A DNA stretch of 64,000 nucleotides from an uncultured Sphingomonas sp. (lineage in GTDB: Bacteria > Pseudomonadota > Alphaproteobacteria > Sphingomonadales > Sphingomonadaceae): the NCBI RefSeq assembly GCF_937871615.1, contig NZ_CALMPA010000045.1, positions 1-64,000 on the forward strand, in the 5' to 3' direction. The notes beneath the pieces are model-generated. The model saw only the letters and a list, made by a program, of their open reading frames with translations. It had not been told where the DNA came from and ran no database searches. How positions within the stretch are numbered: the first letter of the stretch is position 1; every line of letters starts with the position of its first letter. Positions 17,995-26,160 of this stretch are shown piece after piece. The position numbers and the translations under genes were made by a program.

Positions 17995-19819
17995 GGTCGA
18001 TTACACCGCAAACGGCGCGCGCGCGGTCCTACGCTGGGATGCTGAAGATCAGGCGGCGCCATGGGTGTCGCTGCTCAAGAGGGTCGCATCCGACCACAGC
18101 GAGGACATGACGCTCGACACGGCGACGTCCTTGTCCATGCCCTGGTGGGCGTTCGCCGGGGCCCGCGCGCAGTTCCTGCAGGTTTTCCAGGCGCATCAGC
18201 TGCGTCCCGGGGCGGGGCTCGCCATCAGCGAGACGGCAGCCGACCTGCTCCGTCGCTCCCGACGGGTCGCCGACGATTACCAGAGGGCGACGACCGCGGA
18301 ACCGCTCGCTGAGGACGAACTGCGCTCGCGTCTGGACGAGCGGGGCTTCGACCGGGCCCTCTCCGCGATGCAGGTCCGCAATGTCACGAGGATGGCGTCG
18401 CTGCCGGCGGCGGCGACCTTCTCGGTGCCGGGTGCGGGCAAGACCACCGAGGCCTTGGCTTGGTTCTTCCAGCGCTCCGGCCCCAAGGATCGCCTCCTCG
18501 TCGTCGCCCCGAAGAACGCGTTCGCCGCCTGGGACGAGCAGATCAGTGAATGTGTACCGTTCATCAAGGGGGGCTTCACCCGCCTACGGGGCGGTCGCGA
18601 CCAGATCCAATGGCTGCTCGTCGGTGACCCCCGCTTCATGCTGATCACCTATCAGCAGCTGACGCGGGTCTCCGACCTCGTCGCCAACCACCTGGCCGCG
18701 CACCCCGCCTTCGTCTTCCTCGACGAGAGCCATCGCATCAAATCGGGCGTCGGGGCTGCGAGCGCGAGAGCCACGCTCAGCCTCTCCCATCTGCCGATCG
18801 GCAAGCTCATCATGTCCGGCACGCCGATGCCGCAGGCCGTCAGCGACCTCATCCCACAATTCAATTTCCTCTACCCGGAGATTCCGGCGCGCGAGGAGGA
18901 TGTGATCGACCTCATCCGGCCGGTCTTCGTGCGCACCAACAAGAAGGAGCTCGACCTCCCCGCTGTCGATCGGCACCTGATCCGCTTGCCGATGGCGCCC
19001 GTACAGCACGAACTGTACCAGCTCATGAAGCACGAGGTCGCGCGCGAGGCAGCGACCGCACTCAGCATGCAGAGCAAGCAGGCCTTCCGCTCGCTGGGGC
19101 GCTCGGTGTCGCGCCTCCTTCAATATGTCTCCAACCCCTCTCTGCTCGCAGCCCAAATCGGGTTCGCCCATCCCGATCTGCTCGCAGCGGTATTGGCCGA
19201 GGGGGACGGGCCCAAGCTCGACTATGTCCTGCGCCGGACCCGGCAGCTCTGCGCACAAGGGCATAAGGTGCTGATCTGGTCGTCGTTCGTGCGCAACGTC
19301 GAGTATATCGCCGCGCGCCTGGCGGACCTGGGCGCTGTCTACATCCACGGTGGTGTCGATGCCGGGGCCGACGACGATGCGGAGTCACGGGAGGGCAAGA
19401 TCAAGCTCTTCCACGACAACCCGACGGTGAAGGTCATGGTCGCCAATCCGGCTGCGGCGAGCGAAGGCGTCAGCCTGCACCGCATCTGCCACCACGCCAT
19501 CTATCTGGACCGGACCTTCAACGCGGCGCACTACCTCCAATCGGAGGATCGTATCCACCGCTTCGGTCTCCCCAAGGACCAGTCGACGGACATCGAGATC
19601 GTCGAATGCACCGGGACCGTCGACGAGACGGTACGGCTCCGCTTGGGTTTCAAGATCACGCAGATGGGCCAGGCGCTCGAGGATTCATCGCTCGCCCCCG
19701 ATCCGATCCCGATCGATCCCATCGAGGCCGACAATGCCGAGGATCGCGAGGACTTCACGACCGGCCTCGCACTCGATGACATCCGTGCCTTGGTCGCTGA
19801 ACTCGGCGGTGGGGGATGA
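17987..19819 (+). CDS. second SNF2/DEAD-like helicase in Zorya-linked module
   Basis: A 610-residue superfamily 2 helicase. Walker A is FSVPGAGKTTEA at about 144-155, Walker B is FLDESHRIK near 243-251, motif III is MSGTPMPQ near 275, and the C-terminal lobe ends with YLQSEDRIHRFGLPKD near 513-530. The motif I form VPGAGKT and the DESH box place it apart from ZorD (DDMGLGKT, DEIQ), so it is not a ZorD duplicate. The N-terminal about 120 residues are a distinct helical region. It starts inside the ParB-like stop (8-base overlap) and ends with an ATGA overlap to the DUF3883 gene. Confidence 0.85.
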   Translation: MLEVDYTANGARAVLRWDAEDQAAPWVSLLKRVASDHSEDMTLDTATSLSMPWWAFAGARAQFLQVFQAHQLRPGAGLAISETAADLLRRSRRVADDYQRATTAEPLAEDELRSRLDERGFDRALSAMQVRNVTRMASLPAAATFSVPGAGKTTEALAWFFQRSGPKDRLLVVAPKNAFAAWDEQISECVPFIKGGFTRLRGGRDQIQWLLVGDPRFMLITYQQLTRVSDLVANHLAAHPAFVFLDESHRIKSGVGAASARATLSLSHLPIGKLIMSGTPMPQAVSDLIPQFNFLYPEIPAREEDVIDLIRPVFVRTNKKELDLPAVDRHLIRLPMAPVQHELYQLMKHEVAREAATALSMQSKQAFRSLGRSVSRLLQYVSNPSLLAAQIGFAHPDLLAAVLAEGDGPKLDYVLRRTRQLCAQGHKVLIWSSFVRNVEYIAARLADLGAVYIHGGVDAGADDDAESREGKIKLFHDNPTVKVMVANPAAASEGVSLHRICHHAIYLDRTFNAAHYLQSEDRIHRFGLPKDQSTDIEIVECTGTVDETVRLRLGFKITQMGQALEDSSLAPDPIPIDPIEADNAEDREDFTTGLALDDIRALVAELGGGG

Positions 19820-20670
19820 TCGATCTGTCACCAGGCCTTGCGCAGGCGGGCTTCGAGCTCCTGGGCATGATCGGACGGCAAGGTCTCACCATCAAGGACA
19901 TGCTGGAGGGACTTGGCCGCGTGGGCGCGATGCCGACCCGCGACGTACTGACCCTCACCCAATCGCTCGATTGGATCCAAGTCGACACGGACGGGATGCT
20001 GGCATCGACGGCAGCAGGCATCAGGCTGTCAGAGGCGGGTGACTATGCCGCGCGGCTGCGCCTGGCCCTGCTCGACCATGCGATGCTGCTGTCTCCACCC
20101 TGGGTGCAGAACGCCCGCGCTGGGCGCTCACGGACACTGTCCTTCGCGCCGATGGGAATCCAGCAGGTCCTGGTCGAAGCAGGTGTCGCGGAGGGCGTAG
20201 GTCAGGATGTGATCGCCTTCTGGGACAGATTGGCGGCGCTCGCCCGCGGCCAACGCGATGAGCGCCTGAACGCGATCGGTCGTCTCGGCGAGAGGCTCAC
20301 CTTCGAGCAGGAGGCCGAGCGGACGGGGCGGACACCGCGTTGGGCGGCGATCGACTCGAACGCGGACGGGTACGATATCCTGTCGATCGTCGCTGCAGAC
20401 GATCCCCGCCCGCTCTCGATCGAGGTCAAGACGACGACCATCGGCGTGGCCGGCGATCTCATCCTGACGCGGCATGAATGGGAGACCGCGAGGATGGCTG
20501 CGGTGCATCGCTTCGACATATGGGACGTCTCCCGCAGCGACGCGCCCCGGCTCGCCTGCCTCGGTGTCGACGCGATCGGGGCCCACGTCCCGCTCGATCG
20601 GGAACGGGGCCGCTGGGAACAGGTGACGATACCCGTGGGCAGTTTCGAGCAGCAACTCCAGCCGATCTGA
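19816..20670 (+). CDS. DUF3883-domain protein (predicted PD-(D/E)XK nuclease fold)
   Basis: A 284-residue protein. Residues 1-130 are helical, winged-helix-like. Residues about 155-265 match DUF3883: GERLTFEQEAER, then NADGYDILSI and IEVKTTT near residue 201, followed by LTRHEWETA. The D...(I)EVK arrangement is the PD-(D/E)XK nuclease core. DUF3883 domains are common partners of helicases in defence loci. It overlaps the helicase stop by 4 bases and is the last gene of the eight-gene unit. Confidence 0.82.
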   Translation: MIDLSPGLAQAGFELLGMIGRQGLTIKDMLEGLGRVGAMPTRDVLTLTQSLDWIQVDTDGMLASTAAGIRLSEAGDYAARLRLALLDHAMLLSPPWVQNARAGRSRTLSFAPMGIQQVLVEAGVAEGVGQDVIAFWDRLAALARGQRDERLNAIGRLGERLTFEQEAERTGRTPRWAAIDSNADGYDILSIVAADDPRPLSIEVKTTTIGVAGDLILTRHEWETARMAAVHRFDIWDVSRSDAPRLACLGVDAIGAHVPLDRERGRWEQVTIPVGSFEQQLQPI

Positions 20671-20766
20671 TCGGGCCTCACCCAGCGGCGTCAAGACCGG
20701 CCGACACCATGTCGATCGGCTCGGCATCGACATCCAGCGGGAAGTTCCGGTCGAGCCATAGGGAGG

Positions 20767-20910
20767 CTGGTTGGGTCGCAGATCTGCACGGCGCGCGATC
20801 TCCGCCACGTTCGCTCCAGGCACTGCTATCGCCGCAACCAACTGCCGCTTCTGCTCGGCGGTCCACACACGCCGCCGCTCCGGCCCCGAAATTATCGTGA
20901 TCTGGCTCAT
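20767..20910 (-). pseudogene. IS66-family orfA (TnpA) fragment
   Basis: The first 48 codons read MSQITIISGPERRRVWTAEQ and continue to ANVAEIARRADLRPNQ, the N-terminal HTH of IS66-type orfA proteins. After Asn-Gln similarity stops and the frame runs on through unrelated sequence opposite the DUF3883 gene. No orfB, orfC or terminal repeat is visible. It is an inert relic between the Zorya-linked operon and the restriction locus. Confidence 0.6.
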
Positions 20911-20977
20911 CGCACCGTCCCTTGTACCGGTGCAAACACCGGCGCTTGCACCGGTGCCATCTCAAAATATCACCTGA

Positions 20978-21298
20978 TCACTGCAAGGCGGCCCTCACCG
21001 GAGCGATACGGGAGGCTTGCGAGGCCGAGGCAAGGTTCGCCTTCTCGATGAGCAGCTGCGCGATGTCCCCGCCCGCGCAGACGACAATCGGATGGCCGTC
21101 CTCGACGAGTTCGCCATAGGCCTGGTCGGTCAGGAAGGATGTCGTCACCAGCATGCCGAATTGGCGGTGCCGGAGGCGTGAGATGAGCCGCGACAGGACC
21201 TTCACGCCGAGTCCCGAGGCTATCGCATGGCATTTGGCCTCGAGTGCGAAATCGACCTGGATGCAGTTCTGTGGCTGTCCGAACTGCAAGGGGGACAT
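20978..21298 (-). pseudogene. C-terminal remnant of a type II restriction endonuclease
   Basis: 106 codons reading QVDFALEAKCHAIASGLGV, LISRLRHRQFGMLVTTSF and GHPIVVCAGGDIAQLL, the C-terminal catalytic portion of a restriction endonuclease family often coded beside a C5 methyltransferase and vsr. D-F-A-L-E-A-K is the PD-(D/E)XK core. The first ATG lies 3 codons after the methyltransferase stop, in the same frame, and nothing upstream encodes the missing N-terminal domain, so the gene is either truncated or survives as a minimal domain. Activity is doubtful. Confidence 0.65.
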
Positions 21299-21301
21299 CG
21301 A

Positions 21302-22942
21302 TCAGGCTGCCAGGCGTTGGGCCCCATGCCAATCGAGCGTGTTGAACCAACTGCCAACCAGAAGGCCGCTCAACACGGCCAACGCATTGAGCGTGAGTTT
21401 CTTCGCGCCGACGATCTCCCCAGGATCGCCTTGGGCCGCAGCCTCGAGCACATATCCGACAGCGGCATGCTTCACGTCACTGGGTGCCCGGCCAAGCAAT
21501 GTGCAAACCTCACCGGCCAGTGCCCCCAATGCGTCGCAGAGCGCATAGGGACGAATCCCGTCTCCGCGCCGCGTCCACGCGGCTTGGAGACGCGCCGGGC
21601 TCGTGCTCGCCAGCAGTGCCTCCACCTCGAGGAAATCCCGCCGCAGTGTTGCGCGCAGGCCTTGGATGAAGGTCGACGCACTGAGCTCACTTAGGAGCAG
21701 GGCGTCGAGATCGATCTCGCGCACGTCCCGGGATGGCCCGAAGAGGAAACGCATGTGCCATTGGCAGCCGCCTTCGCCATGGTTGGCGAGTTCGAAGCGC
21801 ATGCCGCTCTTGAACCGCAAGCCCGGGAGTGCCGCCCGGAAGCGACGACTGGGGAGGTAGGTCGCCCCTTCGGCATCGGGCCGGGTCACCTTGGGACGTT
21901 CCTCGGGCAATCGGAGGTCCCTGCCCGCGTCATGCGGCAGCACGAGGTCCTCGACCGCGGTGCCATTGGCGGCATTGCCGACAAGATAGGTGAAGGAGGG
22001 TGGGATCGCGTTCCCCACCATCTTCCTCTTCTCCGCGAAGGATTTACCGAAGAACTGGTAGGTGATCGGGAAACCCTGGAGCGAGGCGCGCTCGCGGACC
22101 GTCAGGCGACGGAAATCGCCAGGCGCCGCGGGGTCCTCGATGACGATGCTCTCGCGCGAGACGCGGGTGCAGGTCGCGGTCACGGTCCGCGAGGGCTGGC
22201 TCGGATCATCGGGGAACGACATGTTGTTGTAGACCGGGTGGTAGACCTTGGCCTCCCGATTCATGCGGCCCTCCTCCTCGGTGAGACGCGGCTCGCGCTC
22301 CATCTCGGTCACGACCGCCCGGTCGAGGACCACACCCCAGACAGGGTCGGTCACATGATCCGCGCACAGGCCGTCGACCACCTCCCCCAAGGTCAGGCGC
22401 GGCAATCGCGAGCGGTAGGCCTCGAGCAGCTTAAAGGGCAAGATGCCCGCGATGCACCGCTTACGCGCCTGCGGTGTGCCGAACGTCGCCATGTCGTAGA
22501 CGTGGACCTCGGGATCGAGATGGCGGAAGCGGTACAAGGGATGCTTGGGGTCGATGAATCCCCGCCGCAGGACATCCGCCACCCGCGGGACATTCTCCAT
22601 CACCCAGTAGGTCGGCTGCAGGTGCTCGACGACCTCGAAGAACCGGACGAGGTCCTTGAGACCGTCCGCGATATCGCCGTTCCCGCCTCGGTTGGAATAG
22701 GAGAATTGGGTGCAAGGCGGGCTGCCTATGACGAGGTCGATATCCTCAGGGAGGCCCGCGATGTCGAGCTTGCGGATATCGACGGGCACGAGATCACCGC
22801 CGAGATTGCCATTATGGGTGTCGATGGCCGGCTGCCACCATTCGTAAGAAGCGACCACCTCGATACCGGCCAGGCGCAGGCCTAGGCTCCAACCGCCCAC
22901 ACCAGCGTAAAGGTCGATCGCGCGCAAGCCATGCCCCAACAA
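21302..22942 (-). CDS. C5-cytosine DNA methyltransferase
   Basis: About 546 residues. Motif I is AIDLYAGVGGWSLGL (about 9-23), motif IV GSPPCTQFSYSN (about 73-84, catalytic Cys), motif VI ENVP (about 116), motif VIII in QPSRTVTATCTR, IX in LTVRERASLQGFP and X in GNAIPPSFTYL. It transfers a methyl group to C5 of cytosine in a duplex site, as protection enzyme of a restriction system. A C-terminal extension of about 200 residues follows motif X. No ATG precedes motif I in frame after the vsr stop; TTG 22942 is a guess (CTG 22951 or TTG 22939/22927 are alternatives) downstream of GGAGGGCAGG. vsr lies just upstream on the same strand. Confidence 0.92.
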   Translation of the reverse strand: MLGHGLRAIDLYAGVGGWSLGLRLAGIEVVASYEWWQPAIDTHNGNLGGDLVPVDIRKLDIAGLPEDIDLVIGSPPCTQFSYSNRGGNGDIADGLKDLVRFFEVVEHLQPTYWVMENVPRVADVLRRGFIDPKHPLYRFRHLDPEVHVYDMATFGTPQARKRCIAGILPFKLLEAYRSRLPRLTLGEVVDGLCADHVTDPVWGVVLDRAVVTEMEREPRLTEEEGRMNREAKVYHPVYNNMSFPDDPSQPSRTVTATCTRVSRESIVIEDPAAPGDFRRLTVRERASLQGFPITYQFFGKSFAEKRKMVGNAIPPSFTYLVGNAANGTAVEDLVLPHDAGRDLRLPEERPKVTRPDAEGATYLPSRRFRAALPGLRFKSGMRFELANHGEGGCQWHMRFLFGPSRDVREIDLDALLLSELSASTFIQGLRATLRRDFLEVEALLASTSPARLQAAWTRRGDGIRPYALCDALGALAGEVCTLLGRAPSDVKHAAVGYVLEAAAQGDPGEIVGAKKLTLNALAVLSGLLVGSWFNTLDWHGAQRLAA

Positions 22943-22980
22943 TCCGGGCAGCGATGTCCTGCCCTCCGATCCTTCCGACC

Positions 22981-23463
22981 TTAGGGTGCGCCAGCCTCTT
23001 TGGGAAGCCTTCGGCTCCCCGATACGACGTTGGTCGGACCAAGGAATGCGACGAGCGTCTGCTCGAGACCGGCATCGTCGGCGATCCCGCATTCCCATAG
23101 CGTCAGCACCTCCCAACCCTGGCTTTGGGCCTCTGCCAGGAGACGGTCGTCACGCTCGCGGTTGCGGGCGAACTTGGCCTCCCAGAAATCGCGGCGGGTC
23201 GCGGGTATGCGGGCGTGCCGGCAGCCGGAATGCTGATGCCAGAAGCAGCCATGGACCTGGATCGCCTGGCGGCGCCCGGGGAAGGCGATGTCTGGCCTAC
23301 CGGGCACACCCTTGAACTGGATGCGGAACCGATAGCCCAACCGGTGGAGCACAGAGCGGACGATGCGCTCGGGCTTCGTGTCCGAGCGCCTTATGCGGGC
23401 CATCAGCTGGCTACGCGCGGGCGTGATCGAGGGGTCGTCGGTCAATCGGCCTTGGTCCCGCAC
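22981..23463 (-). CDS. vsr: very short patch repair endonuclease Vsr
   Basis: A 160-residue protein of normal length. Visible motifs are MARIRRSDTKPE, the core PGRPDIAFPGRRQAIQVHGC, CFWHQHSGC (zinc and catalytic region) and the end WEVLTLWECGI. Vsr nicks 5' of the T in T:G mismatches that arise when 5-methylcytosine deaminates, so it is the natural partner of the C5 methyltransferase that follows. The catalytic Asp (PDIAF) and His residues are intact, so repair activity is expected even though the endonuclease is damaged. Confidence 0.95.
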   Translation of the reverse strand: MRDQGRLTDDPSITPARSQLMARIRRSDTKPERIVRSVLHRLGYRFRIQFKGVPGRPDIAFPGRRQAIQVHGCFWHQHSGCRHARIPATRRDFWEAKFARNRERDDRLLAEAQSQGWEVLTLWECGIADDAGLEQTLVAFLGPTNVVSGSRRLPKEAGAP

Positions 23464-23883
23464 ATATCCGTCCCGATCACAGATGCAGTATTGCTGGGGA
23501 CACGAACGGCTGAACGGGCGCTGTGATCCGCAATGGGCGGCGACCCGCGCATGGATTCGCCGAGCTGCATGAAATTCTTTGCAGCTTCATGACAACGGGT
23601 GGATACCATTGCTGGCATTAGCACGAGAGAAGCCGACCGGCGGCTAGGGGGATCATACAAAAGCACCGCAGACGACCGATCTTAGGGCGCGTTGCCGATC
23701 GTCCGCTTCGCCGAGCCTGAACGGCGGCTTCTCCCGCGACCGGTCGTTCACCGCTGCCAGTTTGAACGACTGGGCGTGGGTCGCGTCCGGCCGCTGCTGC
23801 ACGGTTGAGTGACTGATCGACGGTTCGCCTCGCCCCGTGCGAAGCAGCTTGCACGTCCACATCCTTCCACTATATTGAGACAT
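23464..23883. other. 420-bp region with no gene
   Basis: Separates vsr from the toxin-antitoxin pair on the opposite strand. No reading frame with family-like features is seen on either strand. The stretch 23690-23800 (GAACGGCGGCTTCTCCCGC and surroundings) looks like a decayed intergenic repeat. Confidence 0.5.
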
Positions 23884-24141
23884 ATGAACAAGCCCATGAC
23901 CCTCAATGTTCGCATCGGCGGCGCGCTGGGCGATTTCGTCGCCGCCAATGTCGGCGACCAAGGTGCCTATGAGAATGTCAGCGAATACGTCCGCGACCTG
24001 ATCCGCCGCGACAAGGAGCGAGCCGAAGCCGAGCAGTTCAATCGGCTTAAGACCGAGCTGACCCGGGCCTTCGCCGCGCCCCAATCCAGCTATGCGCCGC
24101 TCGACGCGGACGCGGTGATCGCGCGCAACCATCGGGGCTGA
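23884..24141 (+). CDS. ParD-type (CopG/RHH) antitoxin
   Basis: An 85-residue ribbon-helix-helix protein: the DNA-binding strand MTLNVRIGGALGDFV, then the helix pair YENVSEYVRDLIRRDKERAE, and a C-terminal tail that would wrap the toxin. ATG 23884 is used; the frame extends upstream without similarity. The toxin starts 1 base after its stop, so the pair is one operon, presumably repressed by the antitoxin itself. Confidence 0.88.
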   Translation: MNKPMTLNVRIGGALGDFVAANVGDQGAYENVSEYVRDLIRRDKERAEAEQFNRLKTELTRAFAAPQSSYAPLDADAVIARNHRG

Positions 24142-24142
24142 T

Positions 24143-24457
24143 ATGACCGGCTTCACGGTCTCGGCGATTGCCGGACAACGCCTCGACGAGATCTACGTCT
24201 ATACCCGCGACACCTGGAACAAAACGCAGGCGGAAACCTATGTGCGGAAACTTTTCGGGTGCTTCGACCGTATCGTGCGCCGCGATCAACTCTGGCGCGC
24301 GGTGCCGGCCGAGTTCGGTGTGGATGGCTTCTACTGCCGGCACGCGCATCATTACATCTATTGGCGCCAGTTTGCCGATGGCACGGTCGGCATCGTGACG
24401 ATCCTGCACGAGCGGATGCACCAGATGGATCGCTTTCGCGAAGACAGCGTGCCCTGA
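24143..24457 (+). CDS. RelE/ParE-type toxin
   Basis: A 104-residue ParE-fold protein: FTVSAIAGQRLDEIYVYTRD, LFGCFDRIVRRD, and the C-terminal strand HHYIYWRQFADGTVGIVTIL with HERMHQMDRF. ParE-type toxins poison DNA gyrase and RelE types cleave mRNA; the N-terminal YxxxxxxW-rich helix fits ParE better. Follows its antitoxin by one base. Confidence 0.88.
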   Translation: MTGFTVSAIAGQRLDEIYVYTRDTWNKTQAETYVRKLFGCFDRIVRRDQLWRAVPAEFGVDGFYCRHAHHYIYWRQFADGTVGIVTILHERMHQMDRFREDSVP

Positions 24458-24759
24458 GCAACCACTCGGTCGATACGGCTATTGACTGGACCGCATACGA
24501 ACTGGGAGCGATCGACGACGCGAAATCGCTTCAGACACGGCTGTCACACCCAAGGACCGTCCCAGGGCGCGCGAATGTGAACAGTCGAACCCAGTAACCG
24601 GTCTTAGGATCGATCGAAGTTTTGCTGAATGACCTGCATTGGCCGAGAACAACTCCCAGCTTTCTCCCTTCAGGCCGATAATCGTTCTTCAGGCGGCCAC
24701 TCAGGCCATTGGAGAACGATCATGGAGATGTCTGAATCCGAACCCACCGCCACCAAGCG
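24458..24759. other. gene-free stretch before the IS3 remnant
   Basis: About 300 bp without a supported reading frame. It lies on the far side of the truncated IS3 orfB and shows no recognisable inverted terminal repeat, so the other end of the IS has been lost. Confidence 0.4.
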
Positions 24760-24885
24760 TCAAGTCTGGAATGCCGGCAGAACTGATCGATGTTGTCCGA
24801 GTACGCGGCATATCCGCCGCTCGGACACCGGCAGTATCTGCCGCACATGATCGACACACCGCCGACGCCGCGCGGGGCTCAGAAG
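24760..24885 (-). pseudogene. IS3-family orfB (transposase) 5' fragment
   Basis: In the -1 frame relative to the orfA end, 41 codons read LLSPARRRRCVDHV, then LPVSERRICRVLGQHRS, the start of IS3 orfB, before a TGA at 24760. The catalytic DDE region is absent. Confidence 0.7.
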
Positions 24886-25157
24886 TTTCCCCGCGCCGCC
24901 TCCTGCAGGATCAACTTATCCAGCGTCAGATCCGAGACTGCACGCCGAAGCCGCGCATTCTCCTGCTCCAGCTCCTTCATCCGTCGCGCCTGATCGACCT
25001 TCAGGCCGCCATATTCCTTACGCCAGCGATAATAGGTCTGCTCGGTAACCCCGATCCGACGGCACGCATCCGCAACCGTCCCTCCCTGCGCCCGCGCAAT
25101 CTCGGCCTCACGCAACTTGCCGATGATCTCCTCGGTCGTATGCTTCTTCGACGGCAT
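24879..25157 (-). CDS. IS3-family orfA (transposase helper)
   Basis: A 92-residue protein: HTH region (TTEEIIGKLREAEIARAQGG, CRRIGVTEQTYYRWRKEYGG) followed by a leucine-zipper stretch (MKELEQENARLRRAVSDL) and the end LILQEAARGNF, standard for IS3 orfA. In complete elements a -1 frameshift near the end fuses it to orfB; here orfB is truncated. Confidence 0.85.
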   Translation of the reverse strand: MPSKKHTTEEIIGKLREAEIARAQGGTVADACRRIGVTEQTYYRWRKEYGGLKVDQARRMKELEQENARLRRAVSDLTLDKLILQEAARGNF

Positions 25158-25328
25158 TCATTCTTCCCTTCCGTGTCCAAAATAACATTGATTTCGGACC
25201 ACCACGAAGGGGGCAGATCATCGGCTGGCCATGACGCGCGGTGCGCCATACTTTATCGAAGACCCGGTTGTAAGAAAATTTCCCATTCGTTGCGACATGG
25301 TAGCCTTCCTATTAGGCATCTTGCCGAC

Positions 25329-25784
25329 ATGGATGATTCGCCTATTCACCTTCTGTCCGAGCAAGAACGTGCCTGCCTGCGGCTTGTCCCCCTCAACAAC
25401 ACGGCCGAGATCGCGCGCGCTACCGGGTTGAGCCCGGAGACCGTGAAAACCTACATCAAGCGGGCGTGCGACAAACTCGGCGTCAACCGGCGCGCTGATG
25501 CCGCCCGCATGCTGATAGCCGCTGAATCCTGTCCCCATGAAGGTGGATACAATTCCCGGGGGACAGACGAGCAGGCCCCCGCCGCCCCTGAAAGGCCAAA
25601 CCGAGAGGCAGGGCGTTGGCTCGCTCTGCTGCCGGTTCGCAAACAGGGAGCTATCGGAAATGACCTCAACCTCGTCCTCCGTCTTGTCATCTGGATTCCG
25701 CTCGTCGCGATCGGTATCGCCATCGCCTTTGGAATGCTCGCGGTCGGCATCCGCGTCCTCGCCGATCTCGCCCATTCCCTGTGA
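25329..25784 (+). CDS. membrane-tethered LuxR-type HTH protein
   Basis: A 151-residue protein. Residues about 8-65 are a LuxR/FixJ HTH: LLSEQERACLRLVPLNN, TAEIARATGLSPETVKTYIK, ACDKLGVNRRADAARML. A hydrophilic linker leads to one TM helix at about 118-142 (LVLRLVIWIPLVAIGIAIAF). There is no receiver or ligand domain. ATG 25329 is the start of the HTH-bearing protein; the long open frame upstream, across the IS remnant, is not coding. Membrane-anchored regulators of this layout recur in sphingomonads; target unknown. Confidence 0.75.
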   Translation: MDDSPIHLLSEQERACLRLVPLNNTAEIARATGLSPETVKTYIKRACDKLGVNRRADAARMLIAAESCPHEGGYNSRGTDEQAPAAPERPNREAGRWLALLPVRKQGAIGNDLNLVLRLVIWIPLVAIGIAIAFGMLAVGIRVLADLAHSL

Positions 25785-26082
25785 TGACGCCCAGGTTGAC
25801 CCGGTCGCATTGTTCGTTGGCGAATACCGCGCCTATGAACGCTCTCTTCGCGCAGTTTTCGCGTCCGGTGGCCGGGTCGCTGCCGCCGCCGCCGAAGCCC
25901 AGGCCAGCCAGCCTCTTTCACCCATCGCGGGTCATCAGGTTTTCGCGGCAATTTCGCACGCCAATGTGTCGATCACCGATGCCATCTCGAAAATCGCGGA
26001 AGGGCACCGTGTTCTCGAAGTCATGGCCGGCAAGATGGGAGTCGATATCACGGCCTATGGCGACAAATTCGACTTTGCCTAA
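25660..26082 (+). CDS. hypothetical alanine-rich protein, start uncertain
   Basis: From 25807 on the frame gives a coherent helical protein: LFVGEYRAYERSLRAVFASG, AAAAAEAQASQPLSP, HQVFAAISHANVSITDAISK and MAGKMGVDITAYGDKFDFA. The first ATG, 25660, lies inside the LuxR-type gene in another frame and would give a 40-residue Ser-rich N-terminus that is probably just the shadow of that gene; a TTG at 25810 is an alternative. No family recognised. Confidence 0.5.
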   Translation: MTSTSSSVLSSGFRSSRSVSPSPLECSRSASASSPISPIPCDDAQVDPVALFVGEYRAYERSLRAVFASGGRVAAAAAEAQASQPLSPIAGHQVFAAISHANVSITDAISKIAEGHRVLEVMAGKMGVDITAYGDKFDFA

Positions 26083-26160
26083 CGCGGAAGCGCGGCACAT
26101 AACGCAGCTGTCGTTGAAGCGATTGGCGACGGCGCAAACTGCAGGTGTTCTTGCTTTCAA

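Larger units (their letters stand above)
24760..25221 (-). mobile_element. truncated IS3-family insertion sequence
   Basis: Contains an intact orfA and only the first 41 codons of orfB. The presumptive left end, read on the minus strand, begins TGATCTGCCCCCTTCG at about 25221. The right part of the element, with most of the transposase, is missing, so it cannot move by itself. Confidence 0.7.

Noticed and set aside
17987-20670. DISARM or BREX assignment for the helicase/DUF3883 pair
   Set aside because: No DrmA/DrmB, PglZ or BrxC homologues are in the window.
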